Source: Ruegeria lacuscaerulensis
Lineage (GTDB): Bacteria > Pseudomonadota > Alphaproteobacteria > Rhodobacterales > Rhodobacteraceae
Assembly (NCBI RefSeq): GCF_013031245.1
Contig: NZ_WPZL01000002.1
Coordinates: 62,001 to 126,000, forward strand
Direction of reading: 5' to 3'
Length of the DNA: 64,000 nucleotides
Shown here: piece after piece, positions 45,678 to 55,513 of the stretch
Position numbering within the stretch: the first letter of the stretch is position 1
Layout: the number at the start of each line of letters is the position of its first letter
Notes under the pieces: model-generated
Database searches by the model: none
Seen by the model: the letters and a program-made list of their open reading frames with translations, nothing else
Told to the model about the DNA's origin: nothing
Made by a program: the position numbers and the translations under genes

Positions 45678-46523
45678 TCAGCGTTTGCCGCGCGCCATAA
45701 AGGCCAAACGCTCAAACAGATGGACGTCCTGCTCGTTCTTCAACAGAGCGCCGTGCAGCCTGGGCAGAGCATTGGCGCCGTCCCGCCTGAGGTCCTCAGC
45801 AGTCAGATCTTCGGCCAGCAACAGCTTTAACCAATCCAGCACTTCGGATGTGGATGGCTTTTTCTTCAACCCCTGTGTCTCGCGGATTTCGTAGAACTGG
45901 GTCAGAGCCGTGGTCAGCAACGCATCCTTGATGCCAGGGTGGTGTACTTCGACGATGCGACGCATGGTGGCCTCGTCAGGGAAGCGGATGTAGTGAAAGA
46001 AACACCGTCGCAGAAACGCGTCCGGCAGTTCCTTTTCGTTGTTCGAGGTGATGATCACGATGGGTCGGTTCTTGGCCTGGATCGTCTCGCCTGTTTCGTA
46101 GACGTAGAACTCCATCTTATCGAGTTCCTGCAGCAGATCGTTGGGGAACTCGATATCGGCCTTGTCGATTTCATCAATAAGCAGAACGACCTTTTCGTTT
46201 GCCTCAAAGGCCTGCCACAGCTTGCCTTTGCGGATATAGTTCGACACGTCGTGCACACGCTCTTCGCCCAACTGACTGTCGCGCAGGCGGCTGACGGCAT
46301 CGTATTCGTACAAGCCCTGTTGCGCACGAGTGGTCGATTTGACGTTCCACTCGATCATCTTCAGACCCAGTGCACCCGCTACCTGCTTGGCCAGCTCGGT
46401 CTTGCCGGTTCCGGGTTCGCCCTTGACCAGCAGGGGACGTTCCAGCGTCACGGCGGCATTCACTGCAATGGTCAGATCGTCCGTGGCAACATATTCTGCT
46501 GTCCCTTTGAAACGTGCGGTCAT
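45678..46523 (-). CDS. MoxR-family AAA+ ATPase
   Basis: 281 aa. Walker A GEPGTGKT (35-42), Walker B LLIDEIDKA, sensor 1 in IITSNNEKELPDAFLRRC with the arginine finger, and a C-terminal helical lid. MoxR ATPases act as chaperones that insert cofactors or assemble complexes, usually with a VWA partner. The partner here is probably the CoxE-like VWA gene at 42384-43568. Confidence 0.93.
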   Translation of the reverse strand: MTARFKGTAEYVATDDLTIAVNAAVTLERPLLVKGEPGTGKTELAKQVAGALGLKMIEWNVKSTTRAQQGLYEYDAVSRLRDSQLGEERVHDVSNYIRKGKLWQAFEANEKVVLLIDEIDKADIEFPNDLLQELDKMEFYVYETGETIQAKNRPIVIITSNNEKELPDAFLRRCFFHYIRFPDEATMRRIVEVHHPGIKDALLTTALTQFYEIRETQGLKKKPSTSEVLDWLKLLLAEDLTAEDLRRDGANALPRLHGALLKNEQDVHLFERLAFMARGKR

Positions 46524-46894
46524 CGGCCCCTCGTCTGGTTTCGCGCAAACTGTGGTGTCCGGGTTACAGAGGCGCGATCATTTTGACAAGCGGGGCCGTC
46601 ACGTCGCGCGGTGCGAATTTCGCAACGAGTCCAGTCCATTCTGCTTGATTCGCCCGTAATCGGATGCCGCCTTGGTTGTGGGTTGCCCTGAAATGGCCTG
46701 ACATTTTCCATAGAAAAACAAGGTTTTGTTGTTATATGTCTCATATTTAGACAAGTCGGAGTAACGGGGCGCCAGCGCTACGTTTGTGTAGTGACATTCT
46801 CACGCGTCTCGGATACACGCTCCGCAGAAGGGAGTGCCAAATGTCAGGTGATACCATCGCGACCGACGTTTCTGGCCATACCGAGGGAGCAAAT
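46524..46894. other. Gene-poor stretch between moxR-like gene and dksA
   Basis: Divergent promoter region. It holds the RBS of dksA, an alternative in-frame dksA start (ATG at 46841, with AGGGAG upstream), and a short palindrome AAAAC-AAG-GTTTT at 46715-46727. No other gene is convincing; the frame from 46784 has no RBS. Confidence 0.6.
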
Positions 46895-47317
46895 ATGAAG
46901 CAGGAAGTTTTTCTGCCTGAGGATTATCGTCCAGCCGAAGACGAACCATTTATGAATGACAGGCAGTTAGAGTATTTTCGCCGTAAGCTGCTGGACTGGA
47001 AAAACGAGCTTTTGGCGGGCAGCCGCGACACGATTGAAGGGTTGCAGGACAACACCCGAAACATTCCGGACGTCGCAGACCGCGCAAGCGAGGAAACCGA
47101 CCGCGCGTTGGAGTTGCGCACCCGCGACCGTCAGCGCAAGCTGGTTGCCAAGATCGACTCGGCTCTGCGCCGCATCGAGGAAGGCGAATACGGCTATTGC
47201 GAGATGACGGGCGATCCGATTTCGCTGAAACGTTTGGATGCGCGCCCGATCGCGACCATGACGCTTGAAGCGCAGGAACGTCACGAGCGTCGCGAGAAAG
47301 TCCACCGCGACGATTGA
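46895..47317 (+). CDS. dksA: DksA/TraR-type RNA polymerase-binding regulator without full zinc finger
   Basis: 140 aa from the ATG at 46895 (GGGAG upstream); an earlier ATG at 46841 also has an RBS. DksA enters the RNA polymerase secondary channel and, with ppGpp, resets rRNA and amino-acid promoters. Seen: a long coiled coil with tip DVADRA (the DxxDxA motif) and the C-terminal finger region GEYGYCEMTGDPISLKRLDARP. Only Cys102 remains of the usual four cysteines, the other positions being Thr/Gly/Leu-type. A zinc-less DksA of this type is known in Rhodobacter. Confidence 0.93.
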   Translation: MKQEVFLPEDYRPAEDEPFMNDRQLEYFRRKLLDWKNELLAGSRDTIEGLQDNTRNIPDVADRASEETDRALELRTRDRQRKLVAKIDSALRRIEEGEYGYCEMTGDPISLKRLDARPIATMTLEAQERHERREKVHRDD

Positions 47318-47342
47318 TCGCTGGAAAAACTGGAAAACTTTG

Positions 47343-47371
47343 ACGCCGGGGCCTTTTGCTCCGGCGTTTTT
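47343..47371 (+). terminator. Rho-independent terminator of dksA
   Basis: ACGCCGGGGC pairs with GCTCCGGCGT (10 bp, one G-U) around loop CTTTT, followed by TTTT, 25 bases after the dksA stop and just before the next gene. Confidence 0.85.
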
Positions 47372-47387
47372 GCGTTAAGCCGGTGCC

Positions 47388-48539
47388 ATGAAATTGGACG
47401 GTCTGAAATTCAGTGTCATCGGAGGCGGGATCGGTGGTCTGGCCGCTGCTCTGGCGTTGCAGCAACGTGGTGCTCAGGTCACCGTTTTGGAGCAGGCTTC
47501 TGCGTTAACAGAAGTCGGCGCCGGATTGCAGATCAGCGCCAACGGGATGGCTGTTCTGCGCGCGCTGAATGTGGTTGGCAAGGTGCCTGAAGCCGGGCAG
47601 ATTTCGCACGGCACGATCTTGCGGGATTACCGCAAGGGGCGCATCATCAGCCATCTTCCCGGCCCTGCCGCTGGTCCGACTTACTATTACCACCGCGCCG
47701 ATCTTTTGGAACTGTTGCACCGGGCCGCCCTGAAAGCGGGTGTTGAGATTCGGTTGGACGCAAGGGTGACGCGGGTTCTCAAGCACCCGACCGAGGCCGA
47801 AGTGATATTGGACAGCGGAGAGCGGCTGCGCTCTGAATGTGCCATTGCCGCGGACGGGGGGCGCAGCGCGATCCGCCCGATCCTGAACGGTGTCGAAAAT
47901 CCGCAATTCACGCATCAGATCGCCTGGCGGGCAACCATCCCCTGGTCGCAGTGTCAGGACACACCACGCGCCTCGCTGACGATGGGACCAAAGCGGCACG
48001 TGGTCACTTATCCGCTACGTGACCAGTCCTTGATGAATGTTGTAGCGATCGAAGAACGTTCGGACTGGCAGGAAGAGGGCTGGCGCCTGCAAGGCGATCC
48101 GGACGACCTGCGCGCGCGATTTGCAGATTTTGGCGGGCCGGTACATGATATTTTGGCTGAGGTGAATGAGAGCCATCTATGGGCTCTGTTCCTGCGTCCT
48201 GTGGCACAATGCTGGCAAAACGGACGCCTGGCTCTGTTGGGCGATGCAGCACATCCGACTTTGCCGTTCATGGCACAGGGGGCGTGTCTGGCGCTGGAGG
48301 ATGTATGGATTCTGATCCGGTCGTTCGAAGAGCAGTCAGGCGTAAAACTGGCCCTTGCCGCCTACGAAGCGCGCCGTCGCCCGAGGGCGCAACAAGTGGT
48401 CGCCGCGGCAGGCGCAAACGCGCGCAACTTCCATCTGAGCGGCCCCATGCGATTGGCCGCGCAAGCGGCATTGATGGCCGTGGGCTCGCGGCTGGCACAA
48501 CGCTACGAGTGGATTTACAGCTACGACGCAACGACCTGA
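47388..48539 (+). CDS. FAD-dependent aromatic monooxygenase (salicylate hydroxylase-like)
   Basis: 383 aa. FAD-binding monooxygenase of the PHBH group: N-terminal GGGIGGLAAALALQQRG, middle DG motif AIAADGGRSAIR, and GDAAHPTLPFMAQGACLALED for FAD. Members hydroxylate phenolic or heterocyclic carboxylates with NAD(P)H and O2. No catabolic neighbours are present, so the substrate is open. It is convergent with xth, the stops being four bases apart. Confidence 0.88.
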   Translation: MKLDGLKFSVIGGGIGGLAAALALQQRGAQVTVLEQASALTEVGAGLQISANGMAVLRALNVVGKVPEAGQISHGTILRDYRKGRIISHLPGPAAGPTYYYHRADLLELLHRAALKAGVEIRLDARVTRVLKHPTEAEVILDSGERLRSECAIAADGGRSAIRPILNGVENPQFTHQIAWRATIPWSQCQDTPRASLTMGPKRHVVTYPLRDQSLMNVVAIEERSDWQEEGWRLQGDPDDLRARFADFGGPVHDILAEVNESHLWALFLRPVAQCWQNGRLALLGDAAHPTLPFMAQGACLALEDVWILIRSFEEQSGVKLALAAYEARRRPRAQQVVAAAGANARNFHLSGPMRLAAQAALMAVGSRLAQRYEWIYSYDATT

Positions 48540-48543
48540 GCCG

Positions 48544-49323
48544 TCACAGATCAAGGTCGACCCAGACCGGCACGTGGTCGGAGGGTTTTTCGTGCCCGCG
48601 CACTTCGGCATCGATCCGGCAGTCGCGCATCAGATCAGCGGCCTGCGGTGTTAGCAGGAAATGGTCGATCCGAATCCCGTCATTCTTGTTCCATGCACCA
48701 GCCTGATAATCCCAGAACGAATAATGTCCGGCCCCTTGAGTGCGGGCACGGAAGGCTTCGGTAAACCCAAGGTTCAGGATCTTGCGAAAAGCTGCCCGGC
48801 TTTCCGGCCGGAATAAGGCGTCCTCGCGCCAGGCATCGGGGCGTGCTGCGTCCTCTGCTTGCGGAATAATGTTATAATCACCTGCCATTAGCGCAGGTTC
48901 TTCACTGACCATCAGATCGCGCGCACGGTGATACAACCGCTCCATCCAGGCCAATTTATACTCATATTTCGGGCCAGGCACCGGGTTGCCGTTGGGCAGG
49001 TACAACCCACAAATGCGCAGCGCCTGCTTGCCGATCACAGTGGCCTCGATCCAGCGTGCTTGTTCGTCCTCGTCATCGCCGGGCAGACCACGAGACACGT
49101 CCTCAACCGGCAGCTTGGACAGGATCGCCACGCCGTTGAAGCTCTTTTGCCCGTGGGTTTCGACGTTATAGCCGCGTTCTTCGAACAGTTCGCGGGGAAA
49201 GTTCTCGTCGATCGACTTGATCTCTTGCAGCAGCACGACGTCGGGCTGGGCGTCATCCAACCAACGGGGCAGGGCCTCGGCCCGCGCCTTGATGCCGTTG
49301 ATGTTGAACGTGGCGATTTTCAT
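48544..49323 (-). CDS. xth: Exodeoxyribonuclease III
   Basis: 259 aa. Endonuclease/exonuclease/phosphatase fold: FNINGIKAR (Asn), LQEIKS (catalytic Glu), LYLPNGN, GDYNIIP (Asp/Asn pair) and the C-terminal SDHVPVW His. It cuts DNA 5' to abasic sites and trims 3' ends in base-excision repair. Confidence 0.95.
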   Translation of the reverse strand: MKIATFNINGIKARAEALPRWLDDAQPDVVLLQEIKSIDENFPRELFEERGYNVETHGQKSFNGVAILSKLPVEDVSRGLPGDDEDEQARWIEATVIGKQALRICGLYLPNGNPVPGPKYEYKLAWMERLYHRARDLMVSEEPALMAGDYNIIPQAEDAARPDAWREDALFRPESRAAFRKILNLGFTEAFRARTQGAGHYSFWDYQAGAWNKNDGIRIDHFLLTPQAADLMRDCRIDAEVRGHEKPSDHVPVWVDLDL

Positions 49324-49383
49324 GCGCGATCCTCCGGCTGGCTGCCGGTTGATCTATCCCTCAACCGCGCGGTCAGGGCAAGG

Positions 49384-49707
49384 TCACATTGAAAATGAAG
49401 TGCCGCAGCCGCAGGACGAGGTGGCGTTGGGGTTCTCGATCACAAACCGCGCCCCGATCAACTCCTGCGTGAAATCAATCACCGCGTTTTCCAGAAACGG
49501 CAGGGAAATCGAGTCGACAATCACCTTTTGGCCTTTGCCTTCCAGCACAAGGTCGTCTTCTTTGGGTTCGTCCAGAGCGATTTCGTATTGAAAACCGGAA
49601 CATCCGCCGCCTTCCACTGCGACGCGCAGGGCCTGACCCTGATCCGCTGCGCCGATCTCGGCGAGACGGTCAAAGGCGCGTTCTGTGACTGTGGGGGGCA
49701 GATTCAT
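49384..49707 (-). CDS. erpA: A-type iron-sulfur cluster carrier (HesB/IscA/ErpA)
   Basis: 107 aa from the ATG at 49707 (GGAGA upstream). The three conserved cysteines are present: one in GGGCSGFQY and two in SSCGCGTSF at the C-terminus. A-type carriers deliver Fe-S clusters to target enzymes. Whether it is ErpA or IscA is not certain from sequence alone; no isc or suf genes are in the window. Confidence 0.88.
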   Translation of the reverse strand: MNLPPTVTERAFDRLAEIGAADQGQALRVAVEGGGCSGFQYEIALDEPKEDDLVLEGKGQKVIVDSISLPFLENAVIDFTQELIGARFVIENPNATSSCGCGTSFSM

Positions 49708-49783
49708 GCCGGTCTCCAAAGGTTTATTTCCTTTACGCCTTACAATATAGAAAGTGCAAGGACAGGCGACAAGGACATGACCT

Positions 49784-50926
49784 TTGGACAGAGCGGGTTT
49801 TGCCTCGGATCCAGGCCGCGCAAGGGGGCGGCTTGTGCCAGAGGAGGAAAGCAGTTTCCGGTCATGCTTTCAGCGTGACAGGGATCGGATCATTCACGCC
49901 AGCGCGTTTCGGCGGCTCAAGCATAAGACACAGGTGTTTGTTGAGCATGAGGGCGACAGTTATCGCACGCGTCTGACCCATTCCATCGAAGTGGCGCAGG
50001 TGGCGCGCACGATATCGGGCGCTTTGGGGCTGAACCCCGAACTGACCGAAGCGGTCGCTCTGGCACATGACCTTGGCCACACCCCGTTTGGCCATACAGG
50101 CGAGGACGCGCTGCATGCGCTTATGAACCCCTATGGCGGGTTTGATCACAACGCGCAGGCCATCCGGATTGTGACCAGGCTGGAGCGTCATTACGCCGAA
50201 TTCGACGGCTGCAATCTGACATGGGAATGCCTTGAGGGGATTGCCAAGCATAATGGGCCAGTCACAGGGGAGTTGCCCTGGGCGCTGGCCGAGTGCAACG
50301 AGGGCTTTGATCTGGAACTGCACACCCACGCCAGTGCCGAGGCGCAGGTGGCGGCGCTCTCGGATGACATCGCCTATAACAACCACGATCTGTTGGATGG
50401 TCTGCGCGCTAACCTGTTCACGGATGACGAAATCCAGCAATTGCCGATCGTGGGTGAGTGCTATGCCGAGGTGGACCGCAGATACCCCGGACTGGACCCG
50501 TACCGCCGCCGGCACGAAGCGTTGCGGCGCGTCTTTGGCGTCATGGTGTCGGACGTGATCGACACCTCGCGCGGACTGATCGCCGATTCAGGCGCGCAAT
50601 CCGTCGAAGAGATCCGGCATTTGGGGCATCCGGTGATCCAGTTTTCGACTGGCCTCTGGGCGCAGCTCAAGGAAATCCGGGCTTTCCTGTTCACCCGGAT
50701 GTATCGCGCGCCCAGCGTCATGAAGGTTCGGGCCGAAGTCAGCGCGGTTGTTCAGGATCTGTTTCCAATCTACCTCAATGACCCCAAGCAGATGCCCACA
50801 CGGTGGCATGGTGATATCGAGGCTGCCCGAGATGAAACGGCGCTGGCCCGGATCGTGTCGGACTATATTGCCGGGATGACCGACCGGTTCGCGCTGCAAG
50901 ACCACAAAAGGTTGACGGGCAGGTAG
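49784..50926 (+). CDS. dgt: dGTPase-like HD-domain triphosphohydrolase
   Basis: 380 aa from a TTG, the only in-frame start after a stop at 49778; AAGGA lies eight bases upstream. HD metal site: RLTHSIEVAQ (His), AHDLGHTPFGH (His-Asp), and a later Asp in LSDDIAYNNHD. It cleaves dNTPs to nucleoside and triphosphate. The N-terminal FQRDRDRIIHASAFRRLKHKTQVF is the family hallmark. It abuts the convergent gene, the two stops being next to each other. Confidence 0.92.
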   Translation: MDRAGFASDPGRARGRLVPEEESSFRSCFQRDRDRIIHASAFRRLKHKTQVFVEHEGDSYRTRLTHSIEVAQVARTISGALGLNPELTEAVALAHDLGHTPFGHTGEDALHALMNPYGGFDHNAQAIRIVTRLERHYAEFDGCNLTWECLEGIAKHNGPVTGELPWALAECNEGFDLELHTHASAEAQVAALSDDIAYNNHDLLDGLRANLFTDDEIQQLPIVGECYAEVDRRYPGLDPYRRRHEALRRVFGVMVSDVIDTSRGLIADSGAQSVEEIRHLGHPVIQFSTGLWAQLKEIRAFLFTRMYRAPSVMKVRAEVSAVVQDLFPIYLNDPKQMPTRWHGDIEAARDETALARIVSDYIAGMTDRFALQDHKRLTGR

Positions 50927-51478
50927 TCACTCCACTCCGATATAGGCCAGTGCCCAAACCTGTTGCCCAGCCTGCTCCTGTGCCAGATCAGTATCGTCTG
51001 TCGGTGGGAATACGATCATCGTTGGGCCATAGCCACCAATGCCCATCGGGATTCCGTCTGCATGGGTCGCAACGATGGGTTGATGCGCAGTGATGCTGTC
51101 CCAGGGGATTTCGGATTGATAGCCATCCATGGCCATGGGCTTCGCGGTTTTACCTTCGGCACCTGCCATGATCATGACTTCAGACAAGTGCGGGCCGGAA
51201 AAAGTGATGTCGCGTTGATTGCCTTCCGGACCGTAAGTAATGGTGATTTCCACTTGTTTCAGCCCGTCCAGCATGGGGGCGTCGAAACCCGTGGCACCAT
51301 TGTGCTGAACTTCGAGAAACCCAAGCAAACCACCGTCATTCTCCCCTCGTGCAGGCAGATTGGTTTCGGTAACGGCTCCACCCAATGTCAACAGCACATG
51401 TCCCTGTGGCGCGGATATCTCTGCCCAGACCGGCAGCGAGGTGGTCAGGACAAAAGCAAGGGGCAGGGCAAGGCGCAT
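50927..51478 (-). CDS. Periplasmic molybdopterin-oxidoreductase-like protein
   Basis: 183 aa. Sec signal (cleavage near VWAEIS). The mature part resembles a small, cofactor-less relative of the sulfite-oxidase (OxMoco) fold: DAPMLDGLKQVEI, ITFSGPHLSEVM, AMDGYQSEIPWDSI and PIVATHADGIPMGIGGYGPTMIVFPPTDDTD. The Cys ligand for Mo is absent (no cysteine is visible in the mature protein), so catalysis of that type is unlikely. Function unknown. Confidence 0.75.
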   Translation of the reverse strand: MRLALPLAFVLTTSLPVWAEISAPQGHVLLTLGGAVTETNLPARGENDGGLLGFLEVQHNGATGFDAPMLDGLKQVEITITYGPEGNQRDITFSGPHLSEVMIMAGAEGKTAKPMAMDGYQSEIPWDSITAHQPIVATHADGIPMGIGGYGPTMIVFPPTDDTDLAQEQAGQQVWALAYIGVE

Positions 51479-51610
51479 GGATGGGTCTCCGGTTAGGAAT
51501 TTCCACCGACATTAGCCCGGCTTACGGCTAATCCAAGCCTAAACTGTTCGCTTCCATTGACCTTGCCGCTTTGCGTGGTAAACCGCCGGGCAAGCAAAAG
51601 GACATCCGAA

Positions 51611-53356
51611 ATGAACCTGTTTTCCGAGATCCGCGGCCTCGTACTGGACGCGCTGGCACAGATGCAGTCCGAAGATGCACTGCCTGAGGGGTTGAGCTTT
51701 GACAACGTGGCGGTCGAGCCTCCGCGCGATGCCGCGCATGGCGACATGGCGACCAACGCGGCGATGGTGCTGGCGAAACCGGCCAAGATGAAACCACGCG
51801 ACATTGCCGATGTGCTTGCCGGAAAGCTGGCAGAGGATGAGCGGATCACCAGCGCCGAAGTGGCTGGCCCGGGCTTTCTGAACTTGCGGCTGGCGCCGGC
51901 AGTTTGGCAGGGTGTTCTGGCAACCGTGCTGGAGAAGGGTACCGATTATGGGCGCTCGACCATGGGGCATGGTCAGAAAGTCAACGTGGAATACGTTTCT
52001 GCCAACCCGACCGGGCCTTTGCATGTAGGCCATACGCGCGGTGCTGTGTTCGGAGACGCTCTGGCCAGTTTGCTGGCCTATTCGGGCCATGATGTGACCC
52101 GCGAATACTACATCAACGACGGTGGCGCGCAGGTCGATGTGCTGGCACGCTCGGCCTATGAGCGATATCGCGAGGCCAATGGACTGAGCCCCGAGATTGC
52201 CGAGGGTCTGTATCCCGGCGATTACCTGATCCCGATCGGTGAGGCGCTGAAAGAGAAATATGGCGATAGCCTGATCGACAAGCCCGAAAGCGACTGGCTT
52301 GAGGATCTGCGCAACTTTGCAACCGATGCGATGATGGATCTGATCCGTGCCGACATGAAGGCGCTGGGCGTCGAGATGGACGTGTTCTTCTCGGAAAAGT
52401 CTCTTTATGGCACTGGAAAGATCGAGGCCGCGCTGAAGTCTCTCACCGACAAAGGCCTGATCTACGAAGGTGTGCTGGAGCCGCCAAAGGGCAAAAAGCC
52501 CGAGGATTGGGAGCCGCGTGAACAGACCTTGTTCAAGTCGACCGAGCATGGCGATGACGTCGACCGCCCGGTCAAGAAATCAGATGGCAGCTGGACCTAT
52601 TTCGCCCCGGATATCGCCTATCACTATGACAAGGTGACCCGTGGGTTTGACGCGCTGATCGACGTGTTCGGTGCCGACCACGGTGGCTATGTCAAACGTA
52701 TGAAGGCGGCTGTGTCGGCCCTGTCCGATGGCAAGGTGCCGCTGGATATCAAGCTGACCCAGCTGGTGAAGCTGTGGAAGAATGGCGAGCCGTTCAAGAT
52801 GTCCAAGCGGGCCGGGAACTTTGTCACCCTGCGCGATGTGGTCGATCAGGTTGGTCCGGACGTGACCCGCTTCGTCATGCTGACCCGCAAGAACGACGCG
52901 CCGCTGGACTTCGATTTCGACAAGGTGCTGGAGCAAAGCCGCGAAAACCCGGTTTTCTACGTGCAATACGCCCATGCTCGGGTCATGAGCGTGCTGCGCC
53001 GTGCCGCCGATGCGGATATCGCAGCAGACGATGCGACCCTCAAGGGCGCCGATCTGGGCAAGATTGACCACGCTTCGGAACTGACGGTCGCCAAGAAGCT
53101 GGCGGAATGGCCGCGTCTGGTCGAAATCGCTGCGCGTACGAATGAACCGCACCGCGTTGCGTTTTACCTGTACGAGCTTGCAGGCGACTTCCATGCGCTT
53201 TGGAATAAGGGCAACGATGAAACCCAACTGCGCTTTATCCAGGATGGCGATGTTGCCACAAGCCAGTCAAAAATCGCGTTGGCCCGGGCCGTTTCTGTTG
53301 TGATTTCAGCAGGCTTAGGTATTCTTGGCGTCACTCCGGCGCAGGAGATGCGGTAA
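51611..53356 (+). CDS. argS: Arginyl-tRNA synthetase
   Basis: 581 aa from the ATG at 51611 (AAGGA upstream); an earlier ATG at 51557 is not supported. Class I synthetase: HIGH motif as [12 protein letters not shown] and a KMSK motif as [10 protein letters not shown], with an N-terminal Arg_tRNA_synt_N domain and a C-terminal DALR anticodon-binding domain. It charges tRNA-Arg. It starts the block leading to SPOR-nagZ-scpAB. Confidence 0.97.
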   Translation: MNLFSEIRGLVLDALAQMQSEDALPEGLSFDNVAVEPPRDAAHGDMATNAAMVLAKPAKMKPRDIADVLAGKLAEDERITSAEVAGPGFLNLRLAPAVWQGVLATVLEKGTDYGRSTMGHGQKVNVEYVSANPTGPLHVGHTRGAVFGDALASLLAYSGHDVTREYYINDGGAQVDVLARSAYERYREANGLSPEIAEGLYPGDYLIPIGEALKEKYGDSLIDKPESDWLEDLRNFATDAMMDLIRADMKALGVEMDVFFSEKSLYGTGKIEAALKSLTDKGLIYEGVLEPPKGKKPEDWEPREQTLFKSTEHGDDVDRPVKKSDGSWTYFAPDIAYHYDKVTRGFDALIDVFGADHGGYVKRMKAAVSALSDGKVPLDIKLTQLVKLWKNGEPFKMSKRAGNFVTLRDVVDQVGPDVTRFVMLTRKNDAPLDFDFDKVLEQSRENPVFYVQYAHARVMSVLRRAADADIAADDATLKGADLGKIDHASELTVAKKLAEWPRLVEIAARTNEPHRVAFYLYELAGDFHALWNKGNDETQLRFIQDGDVATSQSKIALARAVSVVISAGLGILGVTPAQEMR

Positions 53357-53444
53357 CAAACACCGCCCGAACCGCCGGTACGAGGTAGGCAAGAAATGAC
53401 CCGCGCGCCCTTGTATTAGGCGCGAAACGGGCGGTGAGGCGCAT

Positions 53445-54509
53445 ATGGCAAGTTACGATTACTCGGGGCAAGCGCGCCCCGAGCAGATGCATTACACGAA
53501 TCAGCCCCATCTTCAGGATGGGTATGAGTACTCCGACGACATGCAGGACTATGAAGTGGCTCCGCGTGCAGTGGGGCTGGGTCGAATTGTCAATGCGCTG
53601 GGTGCGGTTGCCTCTCTGGCATTGGTCGCCGGGATTGGCGTCTGGGGTTACAAGCTGGTAATGCGGGATGTCAGCGGTGTGCCGGTTGTGCGTGCCATCG
53701 AAGGACCGATGCGTATTCAGCCCGAAAACCCCGGCGGAACCCCAGCGGACCATCAGGGCCTGGCCGTTAACGCAGTCGCAGCTGTCGGAACGGCCGCGCC
53801 ACCGGCAGATCGTCTGATTCTCGCGCCGCGCCCGGTTTCGTTGACGGACGAGGATACACCGGTCGAACCGCTGAAACCGACCAAAGCAGTGCATGTGGTC
53901 GAAGAAGAGATTTCCAATCAGGAAGCGGCTCAACTGCGTCAGAGCTCGGTAGACGCATTGGTCGCGGAGTTGGCGGGTGAGGCCGAAAAAGCCGAGGAGT
54001 CGGAAGACCAGGGCGTGCAATTGGCCGCTCTGTCCATACCCGAGGAAGAACCCGCGATTGACCCGGCTGATCTGGCTGCGCAACTGCCTGACCCGGAACT
54101 GGTGGCTCTGCCGGGCGTCCGCCGGTCTTTGCGCCCAATCACCCGCCCGGCCCGGGCAACAGCCAGCCGCATAACCCCGAACAGCAATACAGAGGCTGCG
54201 ATAAATGCCGCAGTCAAAGCGGCCGTTGGGTTGGATGTGGACCCGAATTCGCTGTCCAAGGGGACGCGTATGGCGCAGTTGGGGGCGTATGAAAGCTCGG
54301 ATGTGGCCCGTTCGGAATGGAATCGTCTGAATGGTCGGTTTGGTGAATATATGGATGGAAAACAGCGCGTTATCCAGAAAACCTCAAGTGGTGGGCGCAC
54401 CTTTTACCGCCTGCGTGTCCTGGGTTTTGAAGATCTGAGTGACTCGCGCCAGTTCTGCGCAGCGCTGCAGGCTCAGGGTGCAGACTGTATTCCGGTTGCC
54501 GCGCGGTGA
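53445..54509 (+). CDS. SPOR-domain inner-membrane protein
   Basis: 354 aa. A cytoplasmic N-terminus, one membrane segment (about 45-67, IVNALGAVASLALVAGIGVWG), an acidic linker of about 180 residues and a C-terminal SPOR domain (about 270-350: RMAQLGAYESSDVARSEWNRL, FYRLRVLGFEDLSDSRQFC). SPOR domains bind denuded septal peptidoglycan and place proteins at the division site. The nagZ GTG overlaps its TGA (GTGA). Confidence 0.92.
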   Translation: MASYDYSGQARPEQMHYTNQPHLQDGYEYSDDMQDYEVAPRAVGLGRIVNALGAVASLALVAGIGVWGYKLVMRDVSGVPVVRAIEGPMRIQPENPGGTPADHQGLAVNAVAAVGTAAPPADRLILAPRPVSLTDEDTPVEPLKPTKAVHVVEEEISNQEAAQLRQSSVDALVAELAGEAEKAEESEDQGVQLAALSIPEEEPAIDPADLAAQLPDPELVALPGVRRSLRPITRPARATASRITPNSNTEAAINAAVKAAVGLDVDPNSLSKGTRMAQLGAYESSDVARSEWNRLNGRFGEYMDGKQRVIQKTSSGGRTFYRLRVLGFEDLSDSRQFCAALQAQGADCIPVAAR

Positions 54510-55513
54510 CATTCGGCGCGGCGATCACCGATGCCGAAGGCCTGCGCCTGACGCCCGAGGAAAAGAAGCTGTTCCGCCAGAAGAACCCTTTCGGGTTCAT
54601 TCTGTTTGCCCGCAACATCGATACGGCCGATCAGGTCCGTGCCCTGTGCGACGATTTCCGCGAGGCGGTGGGGCGCAATTGCCCGATCACCATCGATCAG
54701 GAAGGCGGCCGTGTGCAGCGCCTGCGCGCGCCATTGGCACGGGAATGGATGCCGCCCTTGAACCACGCGGAACGCGCGGGCGATCAGGCCGAACGCGCCA
54801 TGTATCTGCGTTACCGCCTGATAGCGAACGAACTGTTCGGGCTGGGCATCGACAGCAATTGTGCCCCGATGGTGGATCTGGCTCGGGATGAAACGCACCC
54901 GTTCCTGAGGAACCGCTGCTATGGGTCTGATCCCAAAGCGGTTTCCGCGACAGGTAGGGCTGTAGCCAAAGGGCATTTGGATGGGGGCGTCCTTCCAGTG
55001 ATCAAACACATACCGGGCCATGGGCGGGCGACCCAGGATAGCCATCTTGAGCTGCCGCATGTGGACTTGGTGCAGGACGAACTGGAACAGGTTGATTTCG
55101 CCCCGTTCAAGGCTCTGAATGACTTGCCAATGGGGATGACCGCGCATCTGGTCTATGATCGGATCGACCCGCGCCCAGCCACGATATCGCATACGATGAT
55201 CAACCTGATCCGCGAAGAATTCGGCTTTGATGGCCTGATTATGACTGACGATATCTCGATGAAAGCCCTCAGCGGCGCGCCCGAAGAGATAGCGCTCCAG
55301 GCACTGAATGCCGGGTGTGATGTGGTTCTGCATTGCAACGGTTCTTTCGAGGCCCGCGCAAAAGTGCTGGATGCCGCCGGAGAGATGACAGAGCAGGCAC
55401 AGAAACGCGCAGAACGGGCGCTGGCGATGCGGCGGAAGCCCGCGGAACTTGACATCCCCGCGGCTGAGGCGGAACTATCTCGCCTAATGGGCGGGCAGGT
55501 GTATGAACGATAG
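54506..55513 (+). CDS. nagZ: Beta-N-acetylhexosaminidase (muropeptide recycling)
   Basis: 335 aa, start GTG in overlap with the SPOR gene. Glycoside hydrolase family 3: FARNIDTADQV, ITIDQEGGRVQRL, KHIPGHGRATQDSH (catalytic His-loop) and LIMTDDISMKAL with the nucleophile Asp. It removes GlcNAc from GlcNAc-anhydroMurNAc peptides in the cytoplasm. Overlaps scpA by 11 bases. Confidence 0.96.
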   Translation: MTFGAAITDAEGLRLTPEEKKLFRQKNPFGFILFARNIDTADQVRALCDDFREAVGRNCPITIDQEGGRVQRLRAPLAREWMPPLNHAERAGDQAERAMYLRYRLIANELFGLGIDSNCAPMVDLARDETHPFLRNRCYGSDPKAVSATGRAVAKGHLDGGVLPVIKHIPGHGRATQDSHLELPHVDLVQDELEQVDFAPFKALNDLPMGMTAHLVYDRIDPRPATISHTMINLIREEFGFDGLIMTDDISMKALSGAPEEIALQALNAGCDVVLHCNGSFEARAKVLDAAGEMTEQAQKRAERALAMRRKPAELDIPAAEAELSRLMGGQVYER

